A DNA stretch of 64,000 nucleotides from Flavobacteriaceae bacterium bin25 (GTDB taxonomy: Bacteria > Bacteroidota > Bacteroidia > Flavobacteriales > Flavobacteriaceae): the NCBI GenBank assembly GCA_002238525.1, contig MPMN01000006.1, positions 1 to 64,000 of the forward strand. The letters are read 5' to 3'. The translations under genes and the position numbers were made by a program. The notes beneath the pieces were generated by a model that saw only the letters and a list, made by a program, of their open reading frames with translations, did not search any database and was not told where the DNA came from. Positions 46,240 through 57,038 of the stretch are shown in pieces (position 1 is the stretch's first letter; every line of letters begins with the position of its first letter).

Positions 46240-47388
46240 ATGATAACCAGATACGATTTCATTATCTGCGGCGGAGGTCTGTCCGGTCTCATGTTGGCAA
46301 GAGGAATTATTAGGGATAAATCTTTAATTAATAAAACGATACTAATTGTTGAAAGAGAAGACAAAAATACTAACGATAGGACTTGGTGTTTCTGGGAAAA
46401 TAAAGGTTTCGAAGATTGGGATTTGGTACATAAAACATGGCAAAAAGGATTCTATATTTCAAAGAATTTTAAAAAATCAATCGATTTCAGTTCCAATAGC
46501 TATAGTTATAAGATGATTCGTTCAATCGATTTTTATGCTTCGTATAAGGCTGAAATAATTTCAAATCCCAATGTCCAATGGCTGAAATCTAAGGTAGAGA
46601 GCATAAACCAGGACACCGATAGGGCAGAGGTAGTTACTCAGTCAGGTACCTTTTGGTCTCAGGTTGTGTTTTCAAGTATAGTTACCCCCGAAGTTTTACA
46701 TAGAGCGCAAAATCATCCGTATCTACTACAGCATTTTTTGGGCTGGTATGTAGAAACGACCAACAAATGTTTTGACTCGAAATCAATGGTATTGATGGAT
46801 TTTTCAGTGGATCAAGGGGAGAATACTCGGTTTATGTATGTCTTACCACTAAGCGAATCAAAAGCATTGGTGGAGTACACTCTATTTTCTAAAAGTTGGT
46901 TACCCCAAAAGGAATACACTAAAGCCATTGACAGTTATTTGAAGAATCTTAATTCTGGTTCGTATAAAATTATAGAGACAGAGAAAAATGCCATCCCTAT
47001 GACTACCTATCCATTTTATAAGAATAACCGAAAAAGAATTATACATATCGGTATGGCAGGAGGATGGGCAAAACCAAGCTCAGGGTTTACATTTTACCGG
47101 TCTATAAAATTCATTGATGAGATATTATTGTGCCTAAAATCAAACAGCCTCCCCTCCAATAAAATGGTAAAGAGCCGATTCCTTTTTTATGATCGAATGT
47201 TATTGAAAGTATTAGAAAAAAACAATCGATTAGGAAGAGTCATTTTTGATGATTTGTTTCGAAATAACAGTCCAATTATAGTTTTGAAATTTTTGTCTCA
47301 GGAGACCACCTTTTTCCAAGAATTGAAAATTTTATCTTCTTTTTCCAACAAAATGAAATGGCTGTTTTTTAGAGCTTTATTCCGCTGA
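46240..47388 (+). CDS. crtY: Lycopene beta-cyclase (CrtY type)
   Basis: Predicted to form the beta rings of carotenoids from lycopene at the membrane. The 382-residue protein starts with a dinucleotide-binding motif DFIICGGGLSGLMLAR, then DRTWCFWE near residue 50, typical of lycopene cyclases. It has FLGWYVET near 170, FMYVLPLSESKALVEYTLFS near 215 and GMAGGWAKPSSGFTF near 290. It converges on a polyprenyl diphosphate synthase gene that ends 6 bp away. Carotenoid synthesis is a common trait of Cytophagales. Confidence 0.88.
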   Translation: MITRYDFIICGGGLSGLMLARGIIRDKSLINKTILIVEREDKNTNDRTWCFWENKGFEDWDLVHKTWQKGFYISKNFKKSIDFSSNSYSYKMIRSIDFYASYKAEIISNPNVQWLKSKVESINQDTDRAEVVTQSGTFWSQVVFSSIVTPEVLHRAQNHPYLLQHFLGWYVETTNKCFDSKSMVLMDFSVDQGENTRFMYVLPLSESKALVEYTLFSKSWLPQKEYTKAIDSYLKNLNSGSYKIIETEKNAIPMTTYPFYKNNRKRIIHIGMAGGWAKPSSGFTFYRSIKFIDEILLCLKSNSLPSNKMVKSRFLFYDRMLLKVLEKNNRLGRVIFDDLFRNNSPIIVLKFLSQETTFFQELKILSSFSNKMKWLFFRALFR

Positions 47389-47394
47389 TTCCAT

Positions 47395-48447
47395 TTAATT
47401 TCTACGATTTGAAATCCAGCTCATTAGTTGACTAAATTTTTGTTTTTGGTCTGGTGAAATGTTAAGTTTATCAATTTGAGATTCCATATTTTCCAAATAG
47501 GAACTGATAAGGTTTCTGGTATGAATATCCGCTTTAGTTGAGGTAAATAGATCCAAAACTTCTTCTACCAATCTATCTGATGGGGAGGTATTTTTTCTAC
47601 TAAATAAAGTTTGCAGTCGGTTTTTTTGAGATTCACTACCTAATTCCATTGTTTTGGTAAAGAGGATTGTCTTTTTACCTTGTCTTATATCTCCGCCAGT
47701 ATTTTTCCCAAAAATCTTTGTGTTTCCAAAAGCATCTAGATAGTCATCTTGGATCTGGAAAAGTTTTCCTAACAAAAGACCCATATCAAAAAATAAATTT
47801 GCTTCTTTTTTTGTGGTTCCTCCTACCAAAGCACCTAATTTTAGAGCACATGCAAAGAGATAAGCTGTTTTTTTTGTGATCATTTCCAAATATTGATGGG
47901 TGCTGATTAGCTCTTTGGATTCAAATTCGATGTCTTCTCTTTGACCTTCACAGACAATTCGGGCTACCCAGCTCAATAGTTCATGCATGGTCACTTTCAG
48001 CTGTGTGGGATAATTTTTTAATTGCTGATAGGCCATAATCAGAAGAGCATCTCCGGCCAAAATAGCGGTATTGTCATCCCATTTTTCATGTACTGTAGGT
48101 TGTCCTCTTCTGAGAAGGGATTGGTCCATAAGATCATCATGAATCAAGGTGAAATTGTGGAATAGCTCTACCGATAAAGCTGCATCAAGGGATTTAGCGG
48201 GTTTTCCCTTGGTCATTTCGGCTATCAAAAGGACTAAAATTGGACGGATTCTCTTACCACCGTTTTTGCATATATAGGCAATGGGGATTTCAAGACCTTT
48301 GGGGTTTTTGATGAATTCCTGACGAGCTAAATGGGATTCAAAGGAATTGATATAGGACTGGAAGAAGTCTGGAAGTGGTCTTATTGGTTTGTGTTTTAGA
48401 GTTTGCGAAAATACCAGGTTGTGGGAATGTGAATATAGGGAAATCAA
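47395..48447 (-). CDS. Polyprenyl diphosphate synthase (FPP/GGPP type)
   Basis: Condenses isopentenyl diphosphate with allylic diphosphates to give C15-C20 or longer chains for carotenoids or quinones. The 350-residue protein has GGKRIRPILVLL near residue 72, the first Asp-rich motif HDDLMDQSLLRRGQPTVH near 115, and the second QIQDDYLDAFGNTKIFGK near 235. The N-terminus is some 20-30 residues longer than usual, so the true start may be internal. It is convergent with the lycopene cyclase gene. Product length cannot be set from sequence by eye. Confidence 0.9.
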   Translation of the reverse strand: MISLYSHSHNLVFSQTLKHKPIRPLPDFFQSYINSFESHLARQEFIKNPKGLEIPIAYICKNGGKRIRPILVLLIAEMTKGKPAKSLDAALSVELFHNFTLIHDDLMDQSLLRRGQPTVHEKWDDNTAILAGDALLIMAYQQLKNYPTQLKVTMHELLSWVARIVCEGQREDIEFESKELISTHQYLEMITKKTAYLFACALKLGALVGGTTKKEANLFFDMGLLLGKLFQIQDDYLDAFGNTKIFGKNTGGDIRQGKKTILFTKTMELGSESQKNRLQTLFSRKNTSPSDRLVEEVLDLFTSTKADIHTRNLISSYLENMESQIDKLNISPDQKQKFSQLMSWISNRRN

Positions 48448-48773
48448 GTCTGGAAATTAATAGACCTTATGATAACCGGGATGACTTTTCTAAATCTGTC
48501 AAAATCGAGTCGATTTAAAGTCTATTGTACGGATATTAAAGCATATATGAAATGAGGAGTAGTCTATTAGGATATTTCCAATGCTTTTCCGATCAAAAGA
48601 TATTTACCTCATGGACATATAGCCTGTATTTTGGGAATGGTCTGTACAATCTACCCGAATGAGACCAATCGTTCTGGGTTCTATCATCATGCACATTCTT
48701 TTTCTCCTTTCCAAACTAGCTGCTGCCTGTTTGCTTTCTGAGTAAACCGCTACTGCCAGTATCGGCATTGATA
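48448..48773. other. Upstream region of the polyprenyl synthase gene
   Basis: No gene recognised. A minus-strand stretch (about 48618-48690) has a short open text without known relatives. The region ends in IS1634 debris. A promoter for the minus-strand gene should lie near 48460-48560. Confidence 0.35.
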
Positions 48774-48886
48774 AAAAAAGATGTTTCTAGTAAAATAACA
48801 GCTGGAAATGACACTTTTTTCATGCCGGGTCAGGGTTTTGTCCTTATTTCGACCCGAAAGTCAGGTTTAATAGAAACATCTTTTTT
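48774..48886. repeat. Inverted repeat around an IS1634-type right end
   Basis: The arms AAAAAAGATGTTTCTA (48774-48789) and TAGAAACATCTTTTTT (48871-48886) are perfect 16-bp inverted repeats. The 81-bp core is the IS1634-type terminus in plus sense, ending GACCCGAAAGTCAGGTTTAA (48851-48870). The minus-strand transposase C-terminus starts directly at the right arm. So either two copies sit tail to tail sharing one terminus, or the terminus has flipped between the arms. Confidence 0.65.
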
Positions 48887-49208
48887 CATCAACACCAATA
48901 AGTTCTAATGCCGTCTGTAGAACCTCCGTTGCCGGAGACATTAGATTAATCACTCGGACGGGATTTTCAGTCGGACTTACCTCATTCAACGTAAAGGTTC
49001 TAGGATCTTTCATCATGGTTGCAAATCTATTTGCGGGATGAACATCTTCTGTAGTTCCGGTGTTCTGTTTCTTTATTGCACTATCTGATACTTTTGCCTT
49101 CACAATAGGGGTATTTCGCTTTTCTTTGGCTTTATCCTTGTGCTCATCAACAAGCAATAAAGGTGTCAGTTCATGCTTCAAATGCCACTCAATATAATAC
49201 GCCAGCAT
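48871..49208 (-). pseudogene. IS1634-family transposase, C-terminal fragment
   Basis: The minus-strand frame gives MLAYYIEWHLKHELTPLLLV, then DEHKDKAKEKRNTPIVKAKV, FTLNEVSPTENPVRVINLMS and TALELIGVDEKRCFY. It matches the end of the broken copy at 30237-31026 and ends correctly before the terminal region. The catalytic domain upstream is missing. Confidence 0.8.
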
Positions 49209-49294
49209 AGATCCTGACTTCGTTGGTTGGTAATCTCAAATAATTGATTAGGACTTTGTTAAAAATTAAACGGCACACTACAAATAGGTACTTT

Positions 49295-49718
49295 TTAAGC
49301 CTGGCTTTCGGCCTAAAATACGTCCAAACCCATACCTAGCTTGATAATAGTGCTGTTTTAAACTATTACTTTACTGACAACTTCTTTTTGTATTGGATAC
49401 CGACAAGATCAAATTTCCATCAATTGAGAAAGGATAGTGGGTTTAATTATCTATAGTTTTTTCTTGACTTTCTTAACACCTTTCCAATCATTACGGAGGG
49501 GAGAAGGTGGCCTATATTTTCTATTGGGTATGACATTGGTGTGGTAAAAAATGACAACTAATAAATCGCATAGAGATGCTACAATTAGTACAAATAAAAG
49601 GATACTAAAAGGTATACACATGAGTACATTCCACAAAATATTTAAAATAAATCATCTATATATATGGTATGAAGATATATAGGTTATTAATGGGAAAAGA
49701 AGTGAAAGTCGGGTTTAA
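49295..49718 (-). mobile_element. Internally deleted IS1634-type element, about 424 bp
   Basis: In minus sense the left end CTTAAACCCGACTTTCAC lies at 49718 and the right end CCGAAAGCCAGGCTTAA at about 49295-49311. Inside, the fragment IPNRKYRPPSPLRNDWKG followed by VKKVKKKL (about 49451-49535) is the N-terminal block of the transposase; the rest is lost. The structure resembles 18824-19396. Confidence 0.65.
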
Positions 49719-49825
49719 GAAATACAATGTCTGGATTCAGATGTACAAGCTAATCTATTTTACTCAAGTCTCTGTTTTTGTTTGAAGCTTCAACCCTAAA
49801 TCATGATATATTCCTCTGTATATTT

Positions 49826-52800
49826 CTATTGAATGAAGCAAGTGAAGGTTTTATTTCCTCGTTTATTCCTACAGGAATATCTTACTTGCTTGTTGCCTGT
49901 CATCATATCTCTTACTGCCCTATGCCAATGATAGGTACTGAAAAAGTCTCCATAGTTTTTATCCTTATTCGTTTCACCTGGAGGTAGTTGGCAATTGTTG
50001 TTATGTCTTCCTGACATGATTTGTCCATGTTGACATAGATGTTGTAGGCCCAGAATGGTATGTCCAAATTCATGCCACATAGTTTTCAACAAACGCTTAA
50101 AATTATCGTCTGATTGCCCTCTTTCCCACCAAGAATCATCAATCGTAACTCCTACTTTATCATCACAAATATTATTGGCACGCCCTGCTGCTCCAATTAA
50201 ATTTCTAAGTTCAAACTCATAATTTTTTGTATTGATATACGAGAGATCAAGACCATGTCTTTTGGCATCTGTAATAAATGCGTTTAAATAGGATTCAAAA
50301 TCATCCCTATCAATGTTGGAGTATATCGGATCTTCCAATATAGGTTTACCATTATTGAGGTCAAAAAGTTTTTCAGTAAAAAAATTTTCAACTTTTGTTC
50401 CCTCCAACATGAGGTTTGTACGCTTGTTACTTACATCCCAATCACTGATATCTTGATCAAAAGATATAGCATTCAAAAACATTGATTCCATATTGGTCAC
50501 ATTGGACACATTCCAAGAACTAATGTCTTTATTGAAAGAAATTGCTCCTAAGAACATAGATCCCATATTGGTGACATTACTAACATCCCAAGAGCCGATG
50601 TCTTGATTAAAAGAAGATGAGTTCCTCAATATACCAACACTTTGGTCGTACACTGAACTATTGGCAAACATTCCACCCATATTTCTAACATTACCGACAT
50701 CCCAATTCCCGATGTCTTGATTGAACTTTGTTGCATTGTAAAACATTTGACTCATATTGGTCACATTACTTGTATCCCAATTGCCGATGTCATGATTAAA
50801 CTCAGTTGCCTCGTAAAAAAGTTCACTCATATCAGTAACGAATGTAGTAACTACATTCTCTACATTTTGATCAGACTTAACCATATTTCTTAGAGTAGAT
50901 TCATCTACAATGATGTATTCATTTTCTGCTTTGTTGTTTCGATGGTCTACTGACCAAATCTCTCCAAGATGACTAAACCCACATTGTTTACTTTTAACTG
51001 TTATTCCGTTATCATCCAAGTATAATGGATTTCCCATACATTTCTCTGAGCAATCAAGTTGAGGTAATTTGGAGGGGGTAGAATTGATCCAATCTGTGTT
51101 ACCGTTTTCAAAAAATCCTTCGCATTTGAAAACCCGATTAGTTTTCCATAAACTTAAATCTTGATTGAACTCGGTAGCCCCATTAAACATCCAATTCATA
51201 TCGATTACATTACTTGTATCCCAATTTCCGATATCGTGATTGAACTCGGTAGCCCCATTAAACATAAAACTCATATCGGTTACATTACTTGTATCCCAAT
51301 TCCCGATGTCTTGATTGAATGCGGCTGCATTATCAAACATCCAATGCATATCGGTCACATTACTTGTATCCCAATTCCCGATGTCTTGATTGAACAAACT
51401 AGAGTCTGAAAACATATAACTCATATCCGTAACATTACCCGTATCCCAATTCCCGATGTCTTGATTGAACAAACTGGAGTCTGAAAACATATAACTCATA
51501 TCCGTAACATTACCCGTATCCCAATTCCCGATGTCTTGATTGAAATTAGTTGCTTTGTAAAACATCACACTCATATTGGTCACATTACTGGTATCCCAAT
51601 TCCCGATGTCTTGATTGAACTTGTCATTTCCCTTAAATAAATTATCCATGTCAGTAACAAATGTGGTGACCAGATTTTCAACATTGTGCCCATTTTTAAT
51701 CATTTCTCTTAATTTTTCCTTATCTACAATGGTGTATTCTTTCTCTGAATTGTTATTTGGATGGACTAATGACCACTTTTCTCCAATGTGTGTATACCCA
51801 CATGATTTGCTTTTAACTGTTATTCCGTTAGTATCCAAGTATAATGGGTTACCGATACACCTCTGATAGCAATCTATTTGAGGCAATTTCGATGGATCAG
51901 AATTAATCCAACCTCTGTTACCGTTTTCAAAGTAGTTTTCACATTCAGAAACCGAGTTAGTTTCCCATAAGCTTAAATCATGATTAAAGGAGGTAGCATT
52001 ATTAAACATCGAACGCATATCGGTCACATTACTTGTATTCCAATTTCCGATGTCTTGATTGAAGGCGGTAGCATTATAAAACATCCAATGCATATCGGTC
52101 ACATTACTTGTATTCCAATTTCCGATGTCTTGATTGAAGGCGGTAGCCCCTGAAAATATCAAGCTCATATCGGACACATTACTTGTATCCCAATTCCCGA
52201 TGTCTTGATTGAATGAACTAGCGCCAGCAAACATCCAACTCATATTGATCACCTTACTTGTATCCCAATTCCCAATGTCTTGATTGAAAGAAGTAGCATA
52301 CGTAAACATTTGATTCATTTTGGTCACCTTGCTTGTATCACAATTCCCGATGTCTTGATTGAATGCGCTAGCCTGATTAAACATCGAATTCATCTCGGTC
52401 ACCTTACTTGTATCCCAATTCCCGATGTCTTGATTGAATGCGGTAGCCTGATTAAACATCGAATTCATCTCGGTCACCTTACTTGTATCCCAATTCCCGA
52501 TGTCTTGATTGAATGCGGTAGCCCGATTAAACATCGAATTCATCTCGGTCACATTACTTGTATCCCAATTCCCGATGTCTTGATTGAATGCGGTAGCCCG
52601 ATTAAACATCGAATTCATCTCGGTCACATTACCTGTATCCCAATTCCCGATGTCTTGATTGAACTTGTCATTTCCCTTAAATAAATTATCCATGTCAGTA
52701 ACAAATGTGGTGACCAGGTTTTCTACATTCTGGTTTTTGCTAATTATCTCTCGTAATTTCTCGTTATTTACAATGGTGTATTCTTTCTCTAAATTGTTAT

Positions 52801-54592
52801 TTTGATGTTCTAATGACCACTTCTCTCCAATGTGTCTGTACCCACATGATTTGCTTTTAACTGTTATTCCGTTAGCATCCAAGTATAATGGATTTCCCGT
52901 ACATTTCTTTGAACAATCAAGTTGAGGTAACTTCGAGGGGGTAGAATTAATCCAATCGGTGTTACCGTTTTCAAAAAATCTCTCGCATTTGAAAACCTGA
53001 TAAGTTTTCCAGAAACTTAAATCTTGATTAAAAGCGGTAGCACTCCAAAACATACCACTCATATCGGTCACCTTACTTGTATTCCAATTACCGATGTCTT
53101 GATTGAACTCAGTTGCCTTGTAAAACATAAATCCCATGTCGGTCACCTTACTTGCATTCCAATTGCCGATGTCCTGATTGAAAGCGTCAGCGTAAGCAAA
53201 CATCGCACGCATACTAGTCACCTTGCTTGTATTCCAATTCCTGATGTCTTGATTAAAGGCGGTAGTATAATAAAACATACTATTCATTTTGGTCACATTA
53301 CTTGTATCCCAATTCCCGATGTCTTGATTAAACTCAGTTGCCTCGTAAAAAAGTTTACTCATATCAGTAACGAATGTGGTTATCACATTTTCTACATTTT
53401 GCCCACTACGAATCATTTTTCGTAGCATGACTTCATCAACAATGATATAATTAATCTCTCCTATTGCACTACCAAAGTCCACAGTCAATGACTTGCCAAT
53501 AAAGTCTTGATGTTCTGGCTTGATCTTTATAGTGATTCCATTTTTGTCTAAATACAAAGGTGTGTCTTTGAATACTTCTGAAGGTTTTACCTTAAATAAG
53601 GCTTTTAGTGTGCAATTGCCTTCCACAGTGAACTCCAAAACAGCATTATCACTTTCATCTATCGTGGGACAGTCGGTATCTGTATCCACCTTCCATCTAT
53701 AAAATTCATATTTCTTATCAGCCAAGGCATTAAAAACGACAGTTTTCCCAAATCCACTACTAAACTTTTTAGGTTCTGATACTGTTCCACCTTCGCTGGA
53801 ACTTACACTGATGATATAAGGAATCTTTTCGAACACAGCTGTAACATTGCAATTTTTCGACGCGGTAAATTCTATTGTAAAATTATCCTTGCTAAAATTT
53901 CCGCAATCTCCCTGCCACTCCTTTAACCGATAATGTTGACTAGCAGTTGCGGTGATTCGAACCTCATCACCGTGATCTACAATCAGTGTTTCCGTGATTT
54001 CCCCACCCTCACCAGCTGAAGTTGTAATGGTGCGAGGGGCTTTGGCAAAGACAGCTCCCAATCTACAGTTACCAGCGACAACGAAGGTTACTTTGTTTTC
54101 AACTACTATCAGTTCAGGGCAGTTTGTGGTTGTCCATCCACCTAACTGATACCCTTCTTCAGGCTCAGCAGTAAAAGAGGCAACCTGGCCATGTTCTCTT
54201 AATAATTCCTCTTCACTCACACTACCTCCAACAGAAGATGTTGCGGTGACGGTGTATTGTATCTTTTCAAACTCAGCTCCGATCCGACAATTCTTGGTAG
54301 CAGTGATGGAGATTTCTGTATTATCCTTGCTAAATCTACCGCAGTTTCCTGTCCAAATTTTCAATTGATAGTGCTCATCGGGAAAAGCAGTGATTTTCAC
54401 TGACTGACCACTATTTACCTTTTGAGGGTCAGTTATTGATCCGCCAAATCCAGATAAAGTGGCGATGGTGAACTGAGCTATTGGCTGCTGAGTCGGTGGA
54501 TTAGGGATAACCTCATCGTCATTACAGGAAAATAAAAAGAAGAGTGTAACAATAGAAATAAATAGAGGATATTGAAATACTCGAAATATCAT
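49826..54592 (-). CDS. Giant surface lipoprotein: InlB-type repeats, BspA/DUF285 repeats, zincin motif
   Basis: A 1588-residue lipoprotein (signal [18 protein letters not shown]). Residues about 40-340 are four divergent InlB B-type repeats (for example [16 protein letters not shown]). Four blocks follow, each opening with a module like PLYLDxNGITVK and EYTIVDxxxLRxMI, [14 protein letters not shown]. The blocks carry about 5, 10, 7 and 5 copies of a 25-residue BspA/DUF285 repeat of the form [20 protein letters not shown], and blocks 1-3 close with [18 protein letters not shown] and a CxxxC-like pair. The C-terminus has H1507-E-F-G-H1511 and H1518 ([12 protein letters not shown]) followed by IMSGRH, a zinc metallopeptidase motif with Met-turn. 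It is predicted to act at the cell surface in adhesion, with a possible protease function. The DUF285 array is highly repetitive at DNA level. Confidence 0.85.
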   Translation of the reverse strand: MIFRVFQYPLFISIVTLFFLFSCNDDEVIPNPPTQQPIAQFTIATLSGFGGSITDPQKVNSGQSVKITAFPDEHYQLKIWTGNCGRFSKDNTEISITATKNCRIGAEFEKIQYTVTATSSVGGSVSEEELLREHGQVASFTAEPEEGYQLGGWTTTNCPELIVVENKVTFVVAGNCRLGAVFAKAPRTITTSAGEGGEITETLIVDHGDEVRITATASQHYRLKEWQGDCGNFSKDNFTIEFTASKNCNVTAVFEKIPYIISVSSSEGGTVSEPKKFSSGFGKTVVFNALADKKYEFYRWKVDTDTDCPTIDESDNAVLEFTVEGNCTLKALFKVKPSEVFKDTPLYLDKNGITIKIKPEHQDFIGKSLTVDFGSAIGEINYIIVDEVMLRKMIRSGQNVENVITTFVTDMSKLFYEATEFNQDIGNWDTSNVTKMNSMFYYTTAFNQDIRNWNTSKVTSMRAMFAYADAFNQDIGNWNASKVTDMGFMFYKATEFNQDIGNWNTSKVTDMSGMFWSATAFNQDLSFWKTYQVFKCERFFENGNTDWINSTPSKLPQLDCSKKCTGNPLYLDANGITVKSKSCGYRHIGEKWSLEHQNNNLEKEYTIVNNEKLREIISKNQNVENLVTTFVTDMDNLFKGNDKFNQDIGNWDTGNVTEMNSMFNRATAFNQDIGNWDTSNVTEMNSMFNRATAFNQDIGNWDTSKVTEMNSMFNQATAFNQDIGNWDTSKVTEMNSMFNQASAFNQDIGNCDTSKVTKMNQMFTYATSFNQDIGNWDTSKVINMSWMFAGASSFNQDIGNWDTSNVSDMSLIFSGATAFNQDIGNWNTSNVTDMHWMFYNATAFNQDIGNWNTSNVTDMRSMFNNATSFNHDLSLWETNSVSECENYFENGNRGWINSDPSKLPQIDCYQRCIGNPLYLDTNGITVKSKSCGYTHIGEKWSLVHPNNNSEKEYTIVDKEKLREMIKNGHNVENLVTTFVTDMDNLFKGNDKFNQDIGNWDTSNVTNMSVMFYKATNFNQDIGNWDTGNVTDMSYMFSDSSLFNQDIGNWDTGNVTDMSYMFSDSSLFNQDIGNWDTSNVTDMHWMFDNAAAFNQDIGNWDTSNVTDMSFMFNGATEFNHDIGNWDTSNVIDMNWMFNGATEFNQDLSLWKTNRVFKCEGFFENGNTDWINSTPSKLPQLDCSEKCMGNPLYLDDNGITVKSKQCGFSHLGEIWSVDHRNNKAENEYIIVDESTLRNMVKSDQNVENVVTTFVTDMSELFYEATEFNHDIGNWDTSNVTNMSQMFYNATKFNQDIGNWDVGNVRNMGGMFANSSVYDQSVGILRNSSSFNQDIGSWDVSNVTNMGSMFLGAISFNKDISSWNVSNVTNMESMFLNAISFDQDISDWDVSNKRTNLMLEGTKVENFFTEKLFDLNNGKPILEDPIYSNIDRDDFESYLNAFITDAKRHGLDLSYINTKNYEFELRNLIGAAGRANNICDDKVGVTIDDSWWERGQSDDNFKRLLKTMWHEFGHTILGLQHLCQHGQIMSGRHNNNCQLPPGETNKDKNYGDFFSTYHWHRAVRDMMTGNKQVRYSCRNKRGNKTFTCFIQ
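52300..52660 (-). repeat. 75-bp tandem repeats inside the DUF285 gene
   Basis: Five adjacent 75-bp units in block 2 of the giant lipoprotein are nearly identical, each containing CCGATGTCTTGATTGAATGC and CATCGAATTCATCTCGGTCA. A second near-perfect pair of 75-bp units lies at about 51388-51537. Each unit codes one 25-residue repeat, so unit loss or gain keeps the frame. Confidence 0.85.
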
Positions 54593-55664
54593 TAGAAAGT
54601 TATTTCTTGATGGCTAGAATATAAGCAATTAGTTTTATGTATTTACCAATAAATTTTTTTGGTTTTTGAGAATACGGGAAATAGGATTGCTAGTCCTTCC
54701 CGATAGAAAATAAAAAGTAAGCATGAAGCACATCCAATAAGAGCTAGCTCCTTAAAAAAGTAGTTCGCATGAAGTTTGGAATGAAGCACACGCTCCCTTT
54801 TCCTAAAATCGGGGTGGGGTAATTTCACAAAAGAACATTAGGTTGAACGTCAATCTATAACAAGAAAATAATTGTTTCGGAGTAGATTGTGAATTTCTCA
54901 AAAAAAATAACCGTTTATACCTGAGCCGTTCTGAGGCAAAAATAATAAAAGAAACCTTCACCCTAAATTTTTGGTAATCACATTAGAATCAAAGTATTAT
55001 AGGAAGTTAGAAAAACATTTGACATAGAATTAAAATTCTTGTATAATTTAGAAAATCAAACCAAAAGTTGCATTTAAAAAGGGGGCGGTATCTTTACCCA
55101 ACAACAATACTTGATTATTCTATGGCGAATTTAGACCTCCGTTTACAAAAAACACAATAGAACCCAAACAACCAATTAAATTGGAGATTACGATGTTGCA
55201 ATAACTACTTGAACACGTCTTCAAATATGGATGCATAATTTCTGAGGATAAAGGAATAGTCTTAAAAAACACTTGGAATCTACTGGATTTAATTTTATGT
55301 TGATAATAGAGCAACATATTGCGACAGCGATCTACAAATCAATTGAAAGAAAAGCCGCCATTTTATCAATTGATATAAAGCCGGCAGATAGTCCTATTCC
55401 AAAGTTGAATTCAAAAGAAATAAATACCTTTGCTACGGGGATTTTTGTGTATGATATCCGAATTATTTGACGAGTGTTGAACTCCAGGACAAAAAAAATT
55501 GAGAATATATTACAGCTATCTATTACTCGGTTGATTTCAACATAAGCATATTGATAAACGCCCAATTGATTAGTCGAACTTCACTTTCAAATAGGGGTTT
55601 TATGATGTCCAAAAGAGTTTCTGTATCTATGGTGACCTCTCAAGAACTCTATACCATTTAATAT
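54593..55664. other. 1.07-kb intergenic region
   Basis: No convincing gene. Short open frames at 54643-54828 (minus) and 55273-55470 (plus) have no recognisable relatives and atypical composition. The region separates the divergent giant lipoprotein from the efflux operon and must hold both promoters. In many relatives a TetR-type regulator precedes such an efflux operon; none is present here. Confidence 0.45.
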
Positions 55665-57038
55665 ATGAATTTTAATTTTAAAGAGATATATAAAGCACGG
55701 ATTACTTTAATGAGTTTTTTGATTTTGGGTTTTTCCTATAGTCAACAACTGCCCAATCAAATCACCTTAAATCAGGCTGTTGATTTGGGAATAGAGAATA
55801 ATGCTGCCGTGCGTAATGCGACCCTAGAAATTCAAAAGACCTACAAGCAACAATGGCAATCTTTTGCAGATGGATTACCCCAGATCAAAGGGAATCTCAG
55901 CTATCAGAACTATTTGGAACAGCCTGTCGCGCTAATCCCAGCTCAGTTTTTTGGTGGTAAAGAAGGTGAATTCTCGGAAGTGGTATTCGGAACCAAGCAG
56001 AATTTTGTCGCTAGTTTTAATATTGATCAGATACTTTTTGATGGATCTTATCTATTGCTCCTGCAAGCAAGTAGAGTGGTACTGGAAGTTTCTCAAAATG
56101 CCTTATCAAAAACCAAACTCGAGATTAGAAAAAATGTCATCCAAACCTATGTCAACGTATTGCTTTCAAGAGCTAATATTGATTTTATTTCAGAAAATCT
56201 TAACACCCTCGAAGAAAATTTAGAAGAAATGGAAAAATTATTTGAGTCGGGATTTGTAGAACAAGAAAATGTAGAACAGATTCGACTCAGTGTTAGTGAG
56301 CAGAAAAATCAGCTTCGATACGCCCAAAGGTTGGAAGAAATAGCCCTTGATTTATTGAAGCATTTGCTGGGATACCCATCAGACTTTTCCATAGAGCTTA
56401 CCGATAAATTAGAACAAGTCATATCGGCAGCTATAGCACTAACCGTAGTATCAGATAATACTTCCCTGGTCGGATCATCCGATAAAAACATTGATGTGAG
56501 AATAGCAGAAAATAATGTTAGAGCTCAATTTTTGGAGTACAAAAATGAACAAGCCAAATCCTTTCCAGTTGTAAAGGCCTTTCTCAATGGTAACTATACA
56601 GGGAATAGCAACGAATTTACTTTTTTGAAACGAGAACAAAAGTGGTTTGGAACCGCAGCATTTGGGATCACAGCAGACATCCCAATATTTAGTTCATTGT
56701 CCCGAAACGCAAGTGTCCAAAAAGCCAAAATCAACTGGCAACAATCCCAGATCACCTTTGAAGATACCAAAAAACAAGTGGAATTGAATATCAGAAGAAC
56801 CCTTAGTGATTTACAGCTGGCAGCTGAAACACTCCAAACAGGCAAAGAAAATATGGAACTTGCTCAGAGAATATCCGAGAAAAATCAAATCAAATTTTTA
56901 GAAGGCCTAGCAACTTCTTTTGAATATAGAGAAGCTAGAAGCCAACTTTTTTTAGCCCAACAAAAGTACCTGCAAGCCGTCCTTGATCTAATTAATAATA
57001 AGGTAGAGTTAGATAACCTTTTAGATACATCCCTATAA
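55665..57038 (+). CDS. tolC: TolC-family outer-membrane efflux protein
   Basis: The outer-membrane channel of a tripartite efflux pump. The 457-residue protein has a signal peptide (LMSFLILGFSYSQ) and two OEP repeats of long helices: ITLNQAVDLGIENNAAVRNA near residue 35, and LRYAQRLEEIALDLLKHLLG and YREARSQLFLAQQKYLQAVL later. The next gene starts directly after its stop, so it opens a TolC-MFP-RND operon. Confidence 0.92.
   Translation: MNFNFKEIYKARITLMSFLILGFSYSQQLPNQITLNQAVDLGIENNAAVRNATLEIQKTYKQQWQSFADGLPQIKGNLSYQNYLEQPVALIPAQFFGGKEGEFSEVVFGTKQNFVASFNIDQILFDGSYLLLLQASRVVLEVSQNALSKTKLEIRKNVIQTYVNVLLSRANIDFISENLNTLEENLEEMEKLFESGFVEQENVEQIRLSVSEQKNQLRYAQRLEEIALDLLKHLLGYPSDFSIELTDKLEQVISAAIALTVVSDNTSLVGSSDKNIDVRIAENNVRAQFLEYKNEQAKSFPVVKAFLNGNYTGNSNEFTFLKREQKWFGTAAFGITADIPIFSSLSRNASVQKAKINWQQSQITFEDTKKQVELNIRRTLSDLQLAAETLQTGKENMELAQRISEKNQIKFLEGLATSFEYREARSQLFLAQQKYLQAVLDLINNKVELDNLLDTSL

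Noticed and set aside
50420..53345. Regular repeats suggesting a CRISPR array
   Set aside because: The 75-bp units are contiguous and coding, without unique spacers; they translate into 25-residue BspA/DUF285 repeats.
51161..53425. Plus-strand open frames with IPIPDVLIE repeats at 51161-51409, 52280-52684 and 53024-53425
   Set aside because: They are antisense shadows of the 75-bp DUF285 repeats on the minus strand; the regular repeat keeps the opposite strand open.
54643..54828. 61-codon minus-strand frame upstream of the giant lipoprotein
   Set aside because: No recognisable domain or conserved motif, and it lies in a promoter region; not enough evidence for a gene.
55273..55565. Overlapping open frames on both strands before the efflux operon
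   Set aside because: Neither shows helix-turn-helix or other motifs expected of an efflux regulator; probably chance frames.
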